DNA of 64,000 nucleotides from Areca catechu (Eukaryota > Streptophyta > Magnoliopsida > Arecales > Arecaceae), in assembly GCA_021397845.1 (NCBI GenBank), contig CM038047.1:45291210-45355209 (forward strand), read 5' to 3'. Both the position numbers and the translations under genes were made by a program. Positions 1 to 9,958 of the stretch are shown piece after piece. How positions within the stretch are numbered: position 1 is the first letter of the stretch; each line of letters begins with the position of its first letter. The notes under the pieces are model-generated. The model had not been told where the DNA came from. It saw only the letters and a program-made list of their open reading frames with translations, and ran no database searches.

Positions 1-787
1 GTCAGCCGCCCGTACAGAGAAGGTCCCAAAGAGCGGAGGCATAGGTTCCAAGGTTGGCCCTCGAGCCGTGCGCACCACAGACGGTGCCCCGTACAGATGG
101 CGGCGGCACGTGAAACACCACTTACGTTGCCCGACAGTTCTGCAGTCGAGAGGCACGGTCTGACAAAACAGGGCCCTCAACGGACAGTGCCGGCACTTAG
201 GAAGGAGAGCGCCCTCACTGGGCCCGAGGTTTGACCGGCCGCCTTGCCGGCGCCACCCCCCTTTTCTTTACCCTTTCCCCGCTGGACTCGGCGAACGAGG
301 TCGGAAAGCTGCCTGGCCCTCAAAACCAAAAAGGGAAAGAGAAAAGGATGGAGAGGGGAGCCTCCCAAGAGCAGAAGACAGGCAGGCAGCGGAAGGAGAT
401 AAAAGGAAGGAAATTGGAGGTGACCAGGTAAGCTGGGACAAGTAAGAAACACGGCCAAAAGCCCCGCTCCAAGAGTAAGATCGAGGGTCCCGAGAGGGGA
501 TCGCTTGGCGTGAGCTCGGCAAGGAGGCCCGCCGGGTTTTCTGGTCCCTACAGCACCCTTCTTGCTAGAAAATCTTTGAGTCTGGGACTCCTTCGGGGGC
601 CCATCTTGGAGAATCTGTTCCTTCTCGCCGTCTACTAACTTGATCGTCGAGCTCCCTCGCCGGGATCCCCGGCTAGGGTCTTCTGACCCTCTCTTGCAGG
701 TTTCGCTCCAGCTAGGAGTCCCAGGAGCAAGGCGGTCTGGTAGGATCGGCGGATCCGAGGCACGGCGCGGCGGTGAGATCGGCAACA
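1..787 (+). repeat. 5' LTR of element A (3' half only)
   Basis: Near-identical to 10700-11489. It ends in GGCAACA (terminal CA), directly followed by the primer-binding site. The window starts inside this LTR, so its tandem array and TG start are not seen. The ORFs that read through it are not genes. Confidence 0.92.
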
Positions 788-809
788 GATTGATGCGCCA
801 GGTAGGGGG
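788..809 (+). other. Primer-binding site of element A
   Basis: Directly after the LTR end comes GATGCGCCAGGTAGGGGG. Elements B (GGCGCGCTAGGTAAGGGG) and D (GGCATGCCAGGAAGGGGG) have a matching sequence at the same place, so all three probably use one tRNA primer. I cannot name the tRNA with certainty. Confidence 0.75.
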
Positions 810-867
810 CCAGGACAACACCCCCTAGCGGGAGCCAGCTTTCTGCAGGTACCGTGCTCTCCGATAA

Positions 868-2522
868 TTGTGGTCACTCGTGGGCGCGAGGCTCCACCAG
901 CCGTGTGGGGGAGGTTCCCTCCCCTCAAGGGTCCACAGCCCGGAGAGGGAGCTCCCAGCTCCCCCTCCTCTTCCATTACCACCGACCTCGGCAGACGGGC
1001 CCCTCGCGGCTGTCATCCAACAGCTGCAGACCTTGACCTCGATGGTCCGGCAGCTTCAACATCAGCAGCGGTCCCTGGTGACGCAGCCACAGCCGAGGAC
1101 CCCCGCGGCTCGGGCCGCGGGCCGCGTGGGAGCCTGCGCTCCATTCAGGGCATGCCATCCCACCCGAGGGTGATCTCCACCCCCGCAGGAGCCACCAAGC
1201 TCCCGCAAAAAGAAACTACTCCGGTTCGATGGATCACGAGAGTCGATCCCCGGTCGATGAAGCCGAAACGGTGCATCGCAGCAAGCGACGCCGAGGCGTG
1301 ACTTCGTGCCGAGACCGATCGGCGCCCCCTTCGCCAGCGGCCTCGGTGGAAGACTCCACCGACGAGGCCATCAGGCATCAGGCCGAGAGGCGCCTGGAGG
1401 AGCACGAGCGCAAGTTGGCGGAGTTCGCCCGCCGATTTGCCGACCTGCAGAACTCATCGGTAGACCCGGCAGGCTACGACTCCCGTCCCTCCTTCTCTGA
1501 AGAAATCCAGGCGGAGCCGATCTCGAGGCGGTTCCGCATGCCGCAGGTGGATCCCTACGATGGGACCACCGACCCTCTGGACCATCTAGAGAGCTACAAG
1601 GCTCTCATGAGGGTCCAGGGGCCACTGACGCTCTTTTGCATCGCCTTCCTCGCTACCCTCCGGAAGCCGCTCGAGTCTGGTTCACCCGCTCGAGCCCGGA
1701 TCCATTTGCTCCTTCCACCAGCTGGAAGGAAAGTTTGTGGCGCACTTCGACGCTTGTCGGAAGGTGCCAAGAGAGGTGGATAGCCTCTTCTCCATCCGCC
1801 AGCAGGACCAGGAGCTGCTACGGGACTACATCACCTGGTTCAAGACCGCAGCCCTGAAAATCTACAGCCTGGATGAGCCCGTCGCCATGCTGGCTTTGAA
1901 GCACGGACTCAAGATGTCCCGCCTGACCTACTCCCTGGACAAGAAGCCTCCCAGGACGTACTCCGAGCTTCTCCTCCGCGCCCACAAGTACATCCGAGCG
2001 GAGGAGGCCGACCGCACCTGCCGAGAGCTGGACGGGAGGACTCCGAAGAGGCCATCCCCGAGGGATCTTTCTGGAGCTCGGAAGCCCGGGCCACCTGCCG
2101 ACCCTCACCCGAACGAGGCCGAAGGCGAGGCCATTCCGGAGCGGAGGTTCACCCCTCTCCTCGCACCTCGGGCAAAGATCCTCATGGAAATTGAGGCGAG
2201 CATTACCTCCGCCGACCTCCTCCTCAGAACCGAGGGGTATCGGGACAAGTCGAAGTACTGCCAGTTCCACTGCGAGCACGGTCATGACACGGAGGAGTGT
2301 CACAACCTGAATCGGGAGATCGAGGAGCTGATCAAGAGGGCTACCTCAGGAAGTTCATCAGGAACGAGGTCCCCCGGAGGGGCAGCCGCTCACGGCCTTA
2401 CCACAGTTCCTGCAATCGATAACCGCCCGACGGAGAAGCCCGTGGGCATGATCTCACTGGGGTCGGGCGAGCGACGAAGAGAGCCGGGAAGTCGGGAACC
2501 CGGAGAATGTAATCCCTCCTGA
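868..2522 (+). pseudogene. gag: gag of element A, frameshifted
   Basis: This would encode the nucleocapsid/capsid protein that packages element RNA. An N-terminal stretch at about 868-1080 (…LAAVIQQLQTLTSMVRQLQ…) carries a short coiled coil. The next frame (1229 on) is basic, then contains DPLDHLESYKALMRVQG, and the capsid core continues in a third frame at 1737-2100 (LFSIRQQDQELLRDYITWFK, LALKHGLKMSRLTYSL), typical of the Retrotrans_gag family. At about 2255-2330 a Cys/His-rich stretch (YCQFHCEHGHDTEECHNL) is the zinc-knuckle region. At least two frameshifts separate these blocks. The reading frame closes at 2522, just before the protease. Confidence 0.85.
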
Positions 2523-2558
2523 GGAGGGAAGGATAATGAGAATGTAAACAACGATGCC

Positions 2559-2996
2559 ATGGTGGTCGAGATGACCATCGCGAAGCATCCTGTATATCGA
2601 ATTATGGTGGATAGTGGAAGCTCGGCTGATGTGCTTTTTTACGATGCTTTCTCTCGAATGAATTTGTCCCACGATCAGCTGAGACCGGTGCATACCCCCC
2701 TGGTAGGGTTTACCGGGACTCCGTGGGGGCGAAGGGGAGATCACTCTCCCGGTCACCACCGATCCCAACCTCGGCAGACGACCGTCCTGATGACGTTTAC
2801 CGTCGTCAGGCTCCCTTCGCCTTACAACGCCATTCGGGCATCCCGGGCTCAACCAACTGGACACCACGATTTTCACGAAAAGGTTGTTGGTGTAGTTCCC
2901 CACGCCTTCCAGGCTCGGGGTGATGAAGGGGGACCCAGCCGGTCCCGCATTGCCTCCAGACGGTCCCGCGCACCCGGGTTGCGGAGCTCGGCCTGA
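2559..2996 (+). pseudogene. pro: Aspartic protease region of element A
   Basis: The first residues read MVVEMTIAKHPVYRIMVDSG; the DSG triad with SSADVL after it is the active-site motif of retropepsins, which cut Gag-Pol into working parts. The following FYDAFSRMNL and a hydrophobic stretch fit the family. A frameshift near 2720-2760 scrambles the C-terminal half. It lies between gag and RT, as expected for Ty3/gypsy order. Confidence 0.75.
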
Positions 2997-3130
2997 TGTT
3001 GATGACCTCGACCTAAGGGAGAAGGAGCCCAGGGGGGGGCAAGTAGAACGCCTGTTGACTTATCCCCTTGATTCGGACTCGCTGAAGACGGTGCAGGTCG
3101 GGCACAACTCCAGAAGAGGAACGGGCCCGC

Positions 3131-4282
3131 TTGCTGGAGTTCCTCCGCGCGAATGCAGACGTGTTCGCCTGGTCGATGGCCGACATGCCGGGCATTCATT
3201 CGCCCGAGGTCATCACACAGGCTAACGTGGATCCGAGCTGCCGCCCGGTTCGCCAGAAGAAGAGGAGCTTCGCCATGGAGAGACAGAAGGCCATCAACGA
3301 GGAGGTGGAGAAACTCCTCGTCGCCGGCTTTGTGCGGGAGTCCAGTATCCCCGTTGGCTAGCGAACGTGGTCATGGTAAGAAAGAACAGTGGTAAGTGGA
3401 GGATCTGTGTGGACTACACCGACCTCAACCAAGCTTGCCCGAAGGACAGCTTCCCTCTTCCAAAGATCGACAGCTGGTCGACACCACCTCGGGACATCGC
3501 CTCTGTCATTCATGGATGCCTTCTCTGGATACAACCAGATCTGAATGAGCCTGGGGCGAGGAGCACACCGCCTTCATCACCGACCACGAAACTTTTTGCT
3601 ACCGGATGATGCCATTTGGCCTCAAGAACGCTGGGGACGTACCAGCATCTGGTCAACAGGATCTTCAAGGACCAGATCGGCCGCAACATGCAGGTGTACG
3701 TGGATGATATGCTGATAATGAGCAAACCTGATTCGGACCACGTAGCTGACCTGGCGGAGACGTTCGGCAACCTCCAGCATCATCAGATGAAGCTGAACCC
3801 TGCGAAGTGCGCCTTCGGCGTCTCTGCCGCTAAGTTCCTAGGATTCATGATGACCCCAAGAGGAATTGAAGCCAACCCGGAGAAGGTCCAGGCCATCCTG
3901 GACATGGAGCAGCCCACCTCAAGAAGCAAGAAGTGCAGCAACTCACCGACCGGGTTGCGGCCCTCAGCCGCTTTTCTCCAAGTCGGCAGATCGCTGCCGT
4001 CCCTTTTTCAAGGTGCTGAGAAAGATGAACGACTTCGCCTGGACCGAGGAATGCCAGGAGGCCTTTGAAGAGCTGAAGAAGATGCTCGCATCGCCACTGC
4101 TGCTTTCCCGGCCCGAGGGGGGGAGGAACTCATCCTCTACTGGCGGTCACCCCGGAAGCAGTCAGTTCGGTCCTGGTTTGACCGACGACCAAGGAGTCCA
4201 GCGGCCGGTGTACTATACCAGCAAACTTCTCTGCGACGCGAAGCTCAGGTATTCTCGGTCCGAGAAGCTCTTTTTGCGCTAA
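3131..4282 (+). pseudogene. pol: Reverse transcriptase and RNase H of element A, broken
   Basis: The polymerase that copies element RNA to DNA. In order: an N-terminal part (LEFLRANADVFAWSMADMPG), a stop near 3360, then VRKNSGKWRICVDYTDLNQA and CPKDSFPLPKID (RT motifs 1-2), a frameshift, then QVYVDDMLIMS at about 3690-3720, which is the catalytic YVDD box, and LNPAKCAFGVSAAKFLGFM. After 3900 comes the connection region (FAWTEECQEAFEELKKML) and a degraded RNase H with VYYTSKLLCDA. At least four frameshifts or stops are seen, so the enzyme is dead. The catalytic aspartates themselves are intact. Confidence 0.9.
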
Positions 4283-4570
4283 TAGTGTCTGCTCAGCGTA
4301 TCAGGCCCTAGTTTTCAAGCGCATCCCATCGCTGTCCTGACAGATCAGCCACTGAAAGCGGTGCTCAGCCGACCCGACACCTCGGGGCGGCGATTGGCGA
4401 AGTGGGCACTGAAGCTCAACGAGTTCGACATCGTGTACAGGCCCAGGTCGGCCATGAAAGCTCAGGTGCTGACCGACTTCTTGGTCGAATGCACGGTTTA
4501 GGCAAGGAGCCCGAGGAGGACCCCCTGCATCAGCAGCTGAAAGCGGGCACCGAGGGCCCGGAGAGGATGC

Positions 4571-5072
4571 ATGGATCCTCCACGTAGATGGAGCTTCGAA
4601 CTCTGGCGGGAGTGGAGCCAGACTCATTCTTGCCAACGGAATGGGGTCGTCGCCGAATGCGCGCTCCGTTTCCAGTTCGCCGCAACAAATAATCAGGCGG
4701 AGTACGAGGCACTCCTCGCTGGGCTGAGGGTCTCCCACGAGCTGGGCATGACTAACCTTAAGGCCTTCACTGACTCCCAGCTCGTGGCAGGATAGGTCTC
4801 CGGGGAGTTATGCCGCGCACGACCCCCAAATGGCAAAATACTTGGAGCTCGTCAGGGCGGGCACGGTCGATTTCCGGTGCTTCAACATCTTCCACATCCC
4901 TTGCAGGGAGAACGCCCGTGCGGACACTCTTTCCCGACTGGCGACCCTGGTCGACACGATGCTGGGTCGCGCTCACATGGAGCACCTTAAGGCCCCAAGC
5001 TACGAGACCCCAGTGGGGGTCCATCAGGTCGATCGTGAGCCCAGCTGGATGGACAGTACGCCGAATACATAA
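4571..5072 (+). pseudogene. Second, archaeal-type RNase H of element A
   Basis: AECALRFQFAATNNQAEYEA followed by LLAGLRVSHELG and KAFTDSQLVAG is the core of the archaeal/plant type-I RNase H, distinct from the pol RNase H just upstream. After a stop at 4794 a further frame continues with DFRCFNIFHIPCRENARADT, the C-terminal signature of the same domain (R..N..AD). Acquisition of this second RNase H is a known trait of Tat-lineage elements in plants. The N-terminal strand carrying the first catalytic Asp (about 4575-4610) is frameshifted. Confidence 0.82.
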
Positions 5073-5159
5073 CCAGCGCACCTTGCAGAGGACCGCGAGG
5101 CGGCCCGCCTCATCAGAAAGAAAGCTGTGCGGTTCGTCCTGATAGATGGGTAATTATAT

Positions 5160-6266
5160 CGAAGATCCTACTCCTACCCCCTCCTCAAATGCGTAGGACC
5201 CGCAGAAGCCAGACTCGTGCTCTAGGAGATTCACGAGGGCATCTGTGGGAACCACGTGGGGGCAGAGCATTGGCCTACAAAGCCCTTCGTCAGGGCTACT
5301 TTTGGAGACGATGAAGGAAGATGCCGCTGATTTCTTGAAGAGGTTGCGATCGGTGCTAGCGTCACGCCACGGTGCAACGGCAGCCCTCCAACCCAATCTC
5401 GAGCTTTCAGCTCCGTGGCCATTCGCCCAATGGGGGATGACCTTCTGGGCCCATTCCGTCGGCGTCTGGACAGCGGAAGTTCTTGATCGTGGCCATCGAC
5501 TACTTCACGAAGTGGGTCGAGGCCGAACCCTTGGCACGGATCACCGAGGCAAACGTCGCCAAGTTCTTCTGGAAGTCGATCGTTTGTCGCTTCGGCCTCC
5601 CCCATACCGTGGTTACTGATAACGGGCGCCAGTTCGACTGCCGGGAGTTTGAAGAGTTTTGCGGCGACCTCGGCATCAGGCATCGCTTCACCTCGGTGGC
5701 GCATCCTCAGACCAATGGAGAGGTCGAAGTCACGAACAGGACCATTTTGCAGGGCCTCCGCATGCGGCTGGACCAGGCCAAGGGCAGATGGACCGAGGAG
5801 CTCCCCAGCATCCTTTGGCATACCATACCACCCCGAGGATGGCGACCGACGACCCCGTTCAACCTCGTCTTTGGAGCCGAAGCGGTCATCCCGATCGAGC
5901 TCAGCCTACCCACACTACGTGTGGAGCAATATGACGAGACAGAGAACCCCGCCAGAATGATGCTCAACCTTGACCTTCTTGAAGAGACGAGGGACAAGGC
6001 CCGAGTTCGGATGGCGGCGTATTGACAGCGGGTGGCCAGGTATTACAACTCCCGAGTGCGGCCGAAGTTTTTTCGTCCCGGAGATCTTGTCCTCCGGCGC
6101 GCCGAAGCTTCTCAGCCATGGGAATGCGGCAAGCTCTCACCAAACTGGGAAGGCCGTATCCGGTAGCAGAAGCCCTCCCCCCGGCGCCTACTACCTGGAG
6201 GAATTGGGAGGGGCCAGGTTTCCCCGGACGTGGAACGCCTCGAACCTAAGAATGTATTATCAGTAA
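5160..6266 (+). pseudogene. int: Integrase of element A, broken
   Basis: The enzyme that inserts element DNA into the host chromosome. An H2C2 zinc-binding remnant lies at 5225-5370 (HEG.CGNH…). The catalytic core at 5483-6025 reads MIVAIDYFTKWVEAEPLARI, then VTDNGRQFD and HPQTNGEVEVTNRT, giving the D,D,E triad (D in IDYF, D in TDNG, E in GEVEV). A stop at 6023-6025 and a frameshift precede the C-terminal part, which ends at 6266 with YYLEELGG and NLRMYY. No chromodomain follows, which argues against a chromovirus and for the Tat group. Confidence 0.9.
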
Positions 6267-6399
6267 TGTAAGGTTCCCCACTCCTGCAATAAAGTTTCTT
6301 TGCTTCAAATGCTCTTTTCTCACCTCGTAGGGAAACCGGTGCATGGCCCTGGGTTCGGCACGCCTGATCGTGGCCGACGGCCGAAGGAAGCGAGAAGTC

Positions 6400-6930
6400 C
6401 CAGACCTTAGTCTGGAAGGCGGGGCAGAACCCAGTTCGCCCATGCGAGCACGGAGAACATCTTGGCAAGCCGCGCAAGGCTTGAGAAAGCCTGCGGCCCG
6501 GGGTTCAGTCCGGAAGTCCCGGGCTTCGACCTGGAAGGCGGGGCAGAACCTAGTTCGCCCACGTGAGCACGGAGAACAGCTCGGCAAGCCGCGCAAGGCT
6601 TGAGAAAGCCTGCGGCCCCCGGGGTTCAGTCCGGAGTCCCGGGCTTCGGCCTGGAAGGCGGGGCAGAACCCAGTTCATCCACGCGAGCGCGGAGAACAGC
6701 TCGGCAAGCCGTGCAAGGCTTGAGAAAGCCTGCAGCCCCGGGGTTCAGTCCGGAAGTCCCGGCTTCGGCCTGGAAGGTGGGGCAGAACCCAGTTCGCCCA
6801 CACGAGCGCAGAGAACAGCTCGGCAAGCCGCGCAAGGCTTGAGAAAGCCTGCAGCCCCGGGGTTCAGTCCGGAATTTCCAGGCTTCGGTCTGGAAGGCGG
6901 GGCAGAACCCAGTTCCCCCACGCGAGCACA
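6400..6930 (+). repeat. 120-bp tandem array after pol, element A
   Basis: The motif CTGGAAGGC recurs at 6412, 6531, 6651, 6770 (variant) and 6890: a period of 119-120 bp with nearly five copies. Each unit reads GGCGGGGCAGAACC, then AGTTCGCCCACGCGAGC, then GCAAGCCGCGCAAGGCTTGA. Long open frames through it are a product of the repeat, not a gene. It sits between the end of pol and the end of the convergent accessory ORF. Confidence 0.93.
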
Positions 6931-7249
6931 AAGGCATTCCCAAAGATGGACCCGCTCAAGGCCTACTCTGACGCCACGCGGTCTGGAACGTCCCAACCTT
7001 TGTTCTGAGCGACGGACGGGACCAGGTCCACCCTCGTTCCGGCATTCCACATCAACATCTCAAGAAGGAAAAAGAGGAGATGGGAGAGTGGGAAAGAAAG
7101 CGAATTCGAGACATGGACAAATTGTGTTTCATTGATCCGAGAAGGAGAAGTACAAGCTAGGAATCCCGACAGGCCGGGAGTCCCCAAAAAAAAAAGAGAA
7201 GAGAAAAAACAACAACGACAAAGAAAAAGAAGAAGATAAACGTCAGTCG

Positions 7250-9478
7250 TCAGCGGGTCATCCAGTGGCGGGGGTCCCATGGGTCGCATTCCACTCCCTC
7301 GCCGTCGATGGCTTGGCTCGGGGGGTTGCACCGGGGCTTCGGCCGTGTCGCTCGCCGGGGGCGCAGCTGCTGTGGCTCGACCGTGCCGGAAGCCTTTCGG
7401 TCGGGTCCTTGCCTCCTACCTCCGAGCACCACCCCACTGAGGTCGAGCTCGGGGTAGAGGGACCCCACCTTCTCCCGGCACATCCGGAACCCCTTCAGGA
7501 AGGAGTCCACGGCTACCTCCCGGACCTCCGAGATGTACTCGTCGGATGCCCGAAATTTCGGATGGCTTCCTGCGCCTCCCGCTTCGCGGCCTCTAGGAGC
7601 CCGTTGATGTAGGTGCTCCGCTCCTTTGCCGCACTCGCCTCCCGTCTGGCCTCTTCCAGCTGGCGCTCCAGCCCACTGGGAATGGCCCGAAGGCGAGCCC
7701 TCTCGGCCGCGTCCTCTTCCGCGCGGCGCTGGTTGGAGTCTCTCTCCTCAGACAGAGAGGACTCCAAGTCCTTGTTTCGCCCCTCGGCGCGCGCCAGGTC
7801 GGCCTGGAGGGTCTGGTTGCTCGCTCGCAGCTCGACCCCCTTTTCTATAAGATCTTTGATGTCAGTCGCGAGCTTGCCGAGCTTCTCTTCTTTCTCGGCG
7901 TCTTTCTTCGCGTACCCCACGAGGAAGTTCCTCAGCAGGGCACGTCGTTCCCAATCTGCACAGCAAAGCAATCGAGTTAGTGTAAAAGCTAACCGAGGCC
8001 AAAGAAGACAAAGGAGCCTGAGTTCGGACTTACCGTGAAGAGCTGCGGGATGACCCCGAGCAGGGCATCGGCGTAGTCCCTCCGCCTCGAGATCGGCGGT
8101 CCCGCACGGTGGAGGCATACTCCATCACTTTCTCCACGAGCCCCTTATACGGATCATGGAGCAGCGGTTGGTGAGCGCCGGTGGCGGAGCCGTCAGGTCG
8201 GCTGCGACGGCGACTGCCCCTCCAGCAAGAATCGCCGTCGACGGTGCGGTGGAGATCGCGGGCTCCGCCGTCGGAGCCACGGCAATGACGAGGCCGGCGC
8301 TGGGCGGAGCTGCTGGTGGGGGAGCCCCCTCGTCGGTAGCACCGCCGGGCTGACGGCGGCGCATCAACGGCCCTGCCCCGGGCAGTCTAGGCGGGGGAGC
8401 CGCGGCCACCGGGCTGGGTACGGTCGCCGGCACGGCCTCCTGGCTCACCTCTGTGCAAGCCCTCTTCGCCGCGGGCTCATCCACCTCGACAACGTCCCTC
8501 TAGGCCGCGCCCTCCAGAAGGTTCTCCAGCGAGAATTTCATCCCTGCAACACAAAAGAAAAGAAGGTCAGCCAGCTCGGCTAAAGAGGAGAAAGAAGACA
8601 GAAGTCAAGGGAGGACTGAGTCTCACCCGGCTCGTGGATGGGACTGATCCCGGCCTCAAACAAGTTCTGCTCCGAGAGCAGAACCTCGAGCACCGGGACC
8701 ACATCGCTCAAGAGTTGGGAATAGGCCTCTTGGTCGCTGACTCGACCTGGGAGTTTCGGTTCGGAGACCGGTCCGGTTCGCTCCAGGCCCAGTCAACATC
8801 CTCGACCGAGGCAAAGAAAAACCGGTTCTTCCAGCCCTTGATAGAAGAAGGGAGGTCGAACGGAGACACCTGGGCCGGGGCGAGATGTACCACCAGCCGT
8901 CGTCAGGGGAGTACCTCTTCAGGGTAAACAGAGCCCTGAAGAGGGAGAAACGGGCAACAAACCCGTGGTGGAGTGGCAGAAACAATAAAAGAAAAGATGA
9001 CCCGGATGGCGTTGGGAGCTAGCTGGGCTGGAACGAGGTGGAAGGGCTAAGGAAAGAAAGGAAGAAGGGGTGCAAGGAAACCGAAGACCCCCGAGAAGGA
9101 AGTCTTCGTAGAAGGCTATGCGGCCAGGGCCACTCATGGTGACGCGATCCCCGGGTCGTGGAACAAACAACGGATCGATCCCGGGATGCCGTAGGCCTCC
9201 CGGAGCAAAGAAAGGTCGCCTTCGGTCATTATGGAAGCATGACCGGAGGGACGGTAGAAAGAAAAGGTGGAGGTGAGCAGGAAGGGAAAGAATCGAAAAG
9301 CAGGAGCGACAGGAGAGACGGACACACCCTGGGGATGCCAATGGTGATACCCCCAGGTTGCAGTCGCCTGTGGGTCTCTCCGGGATCACTTCCTCCTCTG
9401 AGGAGGAAGAAGACGGAGTCCTCGGCCGCGAAGGACGGCCTCGTCCAGATTAGAGGAAACATAGCGACGGCGCGCCAT
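7250..9478 (-). pseudogene. Spliced accessory ORF of element A (Transposase_28-like plus coiled coil)
   Basis: This gene runs against gag-pol. A start codon at 9478 opens with MARRRYVSSNLDEAVL. Downstream come PRPGDRVTMSGPGRIAFYED, GLRFP, GWWYISPRPR and GWKNRFFFASVEDVDWAW, which resemble the plant domain listed as 'putative gypsy type transposon' (PF04195, by memory). Two introns have consensus ends: 8544-8626 (GTGAGA…TTGCAG) and 7956-8033 (GTAAGT…GTGCAG). Between them is an Ala/Pro-rich stretch (8125-8484), and after them a coiled coil (7570-7900, rich in Glu, Lys, Arg, Ala). The C-terminus (7250-7510) has DSFLKGFRMC and SLYPELDLSGV. Frameshifts near 9390, 8900 and 7510 break it. Its function is not known to me; elements B and C carry relatives. 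Confidence 0.75.
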
Positions 9479-9943
9479 GGCAAAGAAGAAAGCAAGAAGA
9501 TTCAGAGAAGAAGAAGAGGGGAAATAGGGAGAAAATGGAGGCACTCACCGAAAATGCACTGCACGAACGCGGGGGCAGTGGAAATTAGCCTGCAGCAAAC
9601 CACCTACGAAGCAAGGGAAAAGGCCTCATTTCGGAAAGCCCCTCCATTTCAAACTCAGTCGATAGCAGCCCGTACCCGTCATTCCGCCCCGAGCCATTAG
9701 ATGATCGCCGCGTGGATGCACGCCCGACACCGATGCCTCGTTAGCAGGGAAACAGCCTCTGCTTCGAAGCGACGCATTTATTATGGGCAAGTGGGCGACG
9801 CGTGGCGGCTTTTTATAGGACTTCGAGCACACCGAGAAGTGGCGACGAGGATCGCGGCAATTATGATGCAAGATCTTCGCCTCCCCATGTCATATCTGCA
9901 TTTAATCCCGACGTTCCGTTCTACGACGCCCCAACGGAACGGC

Positions 9944-9958
9944 AGGCTGGGGGGCAAC
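9944..9958 (+). other. Polypurine tract of element A
   Basis: GGCTGGGGGGCAAC lies directly before the 3' LTR start. It is the plus-strand primer for reverse transcription. Elements B (GTGGGGGGCAAA) and D (AGTGGGGGCAAC) have the same form. Confidence 0.85.

Noticed and set aside
177..821. Minus-strand frame of 214 codons in the LTR of element A
   Set aside because: Lies wholly inside the LTR, repeats in part in the 3' LTR, and has no domain; a by-product of GC-rich sequence.
2559..6266. Endogenous pararetrovirus (caulimovirid) origin for the RT sequences
   Set aside because: An integrase follows RT/RNase H, LTRs flank the element, and no movement-protein motif is seen; these are Ty3/gypsy retrotransposons.
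6400..6930. CRISPR-like regular spacing
   Set aside because: The whole 120-bp unit repeats, with no unique spacers; this is plant DNA without cas genes.
6563..7135. Plus-strand frame of 190 codons with repeated peptide units
   Set aside because: It reads through the 120-bp array, whose period of a multiple of three keeps the frame open.
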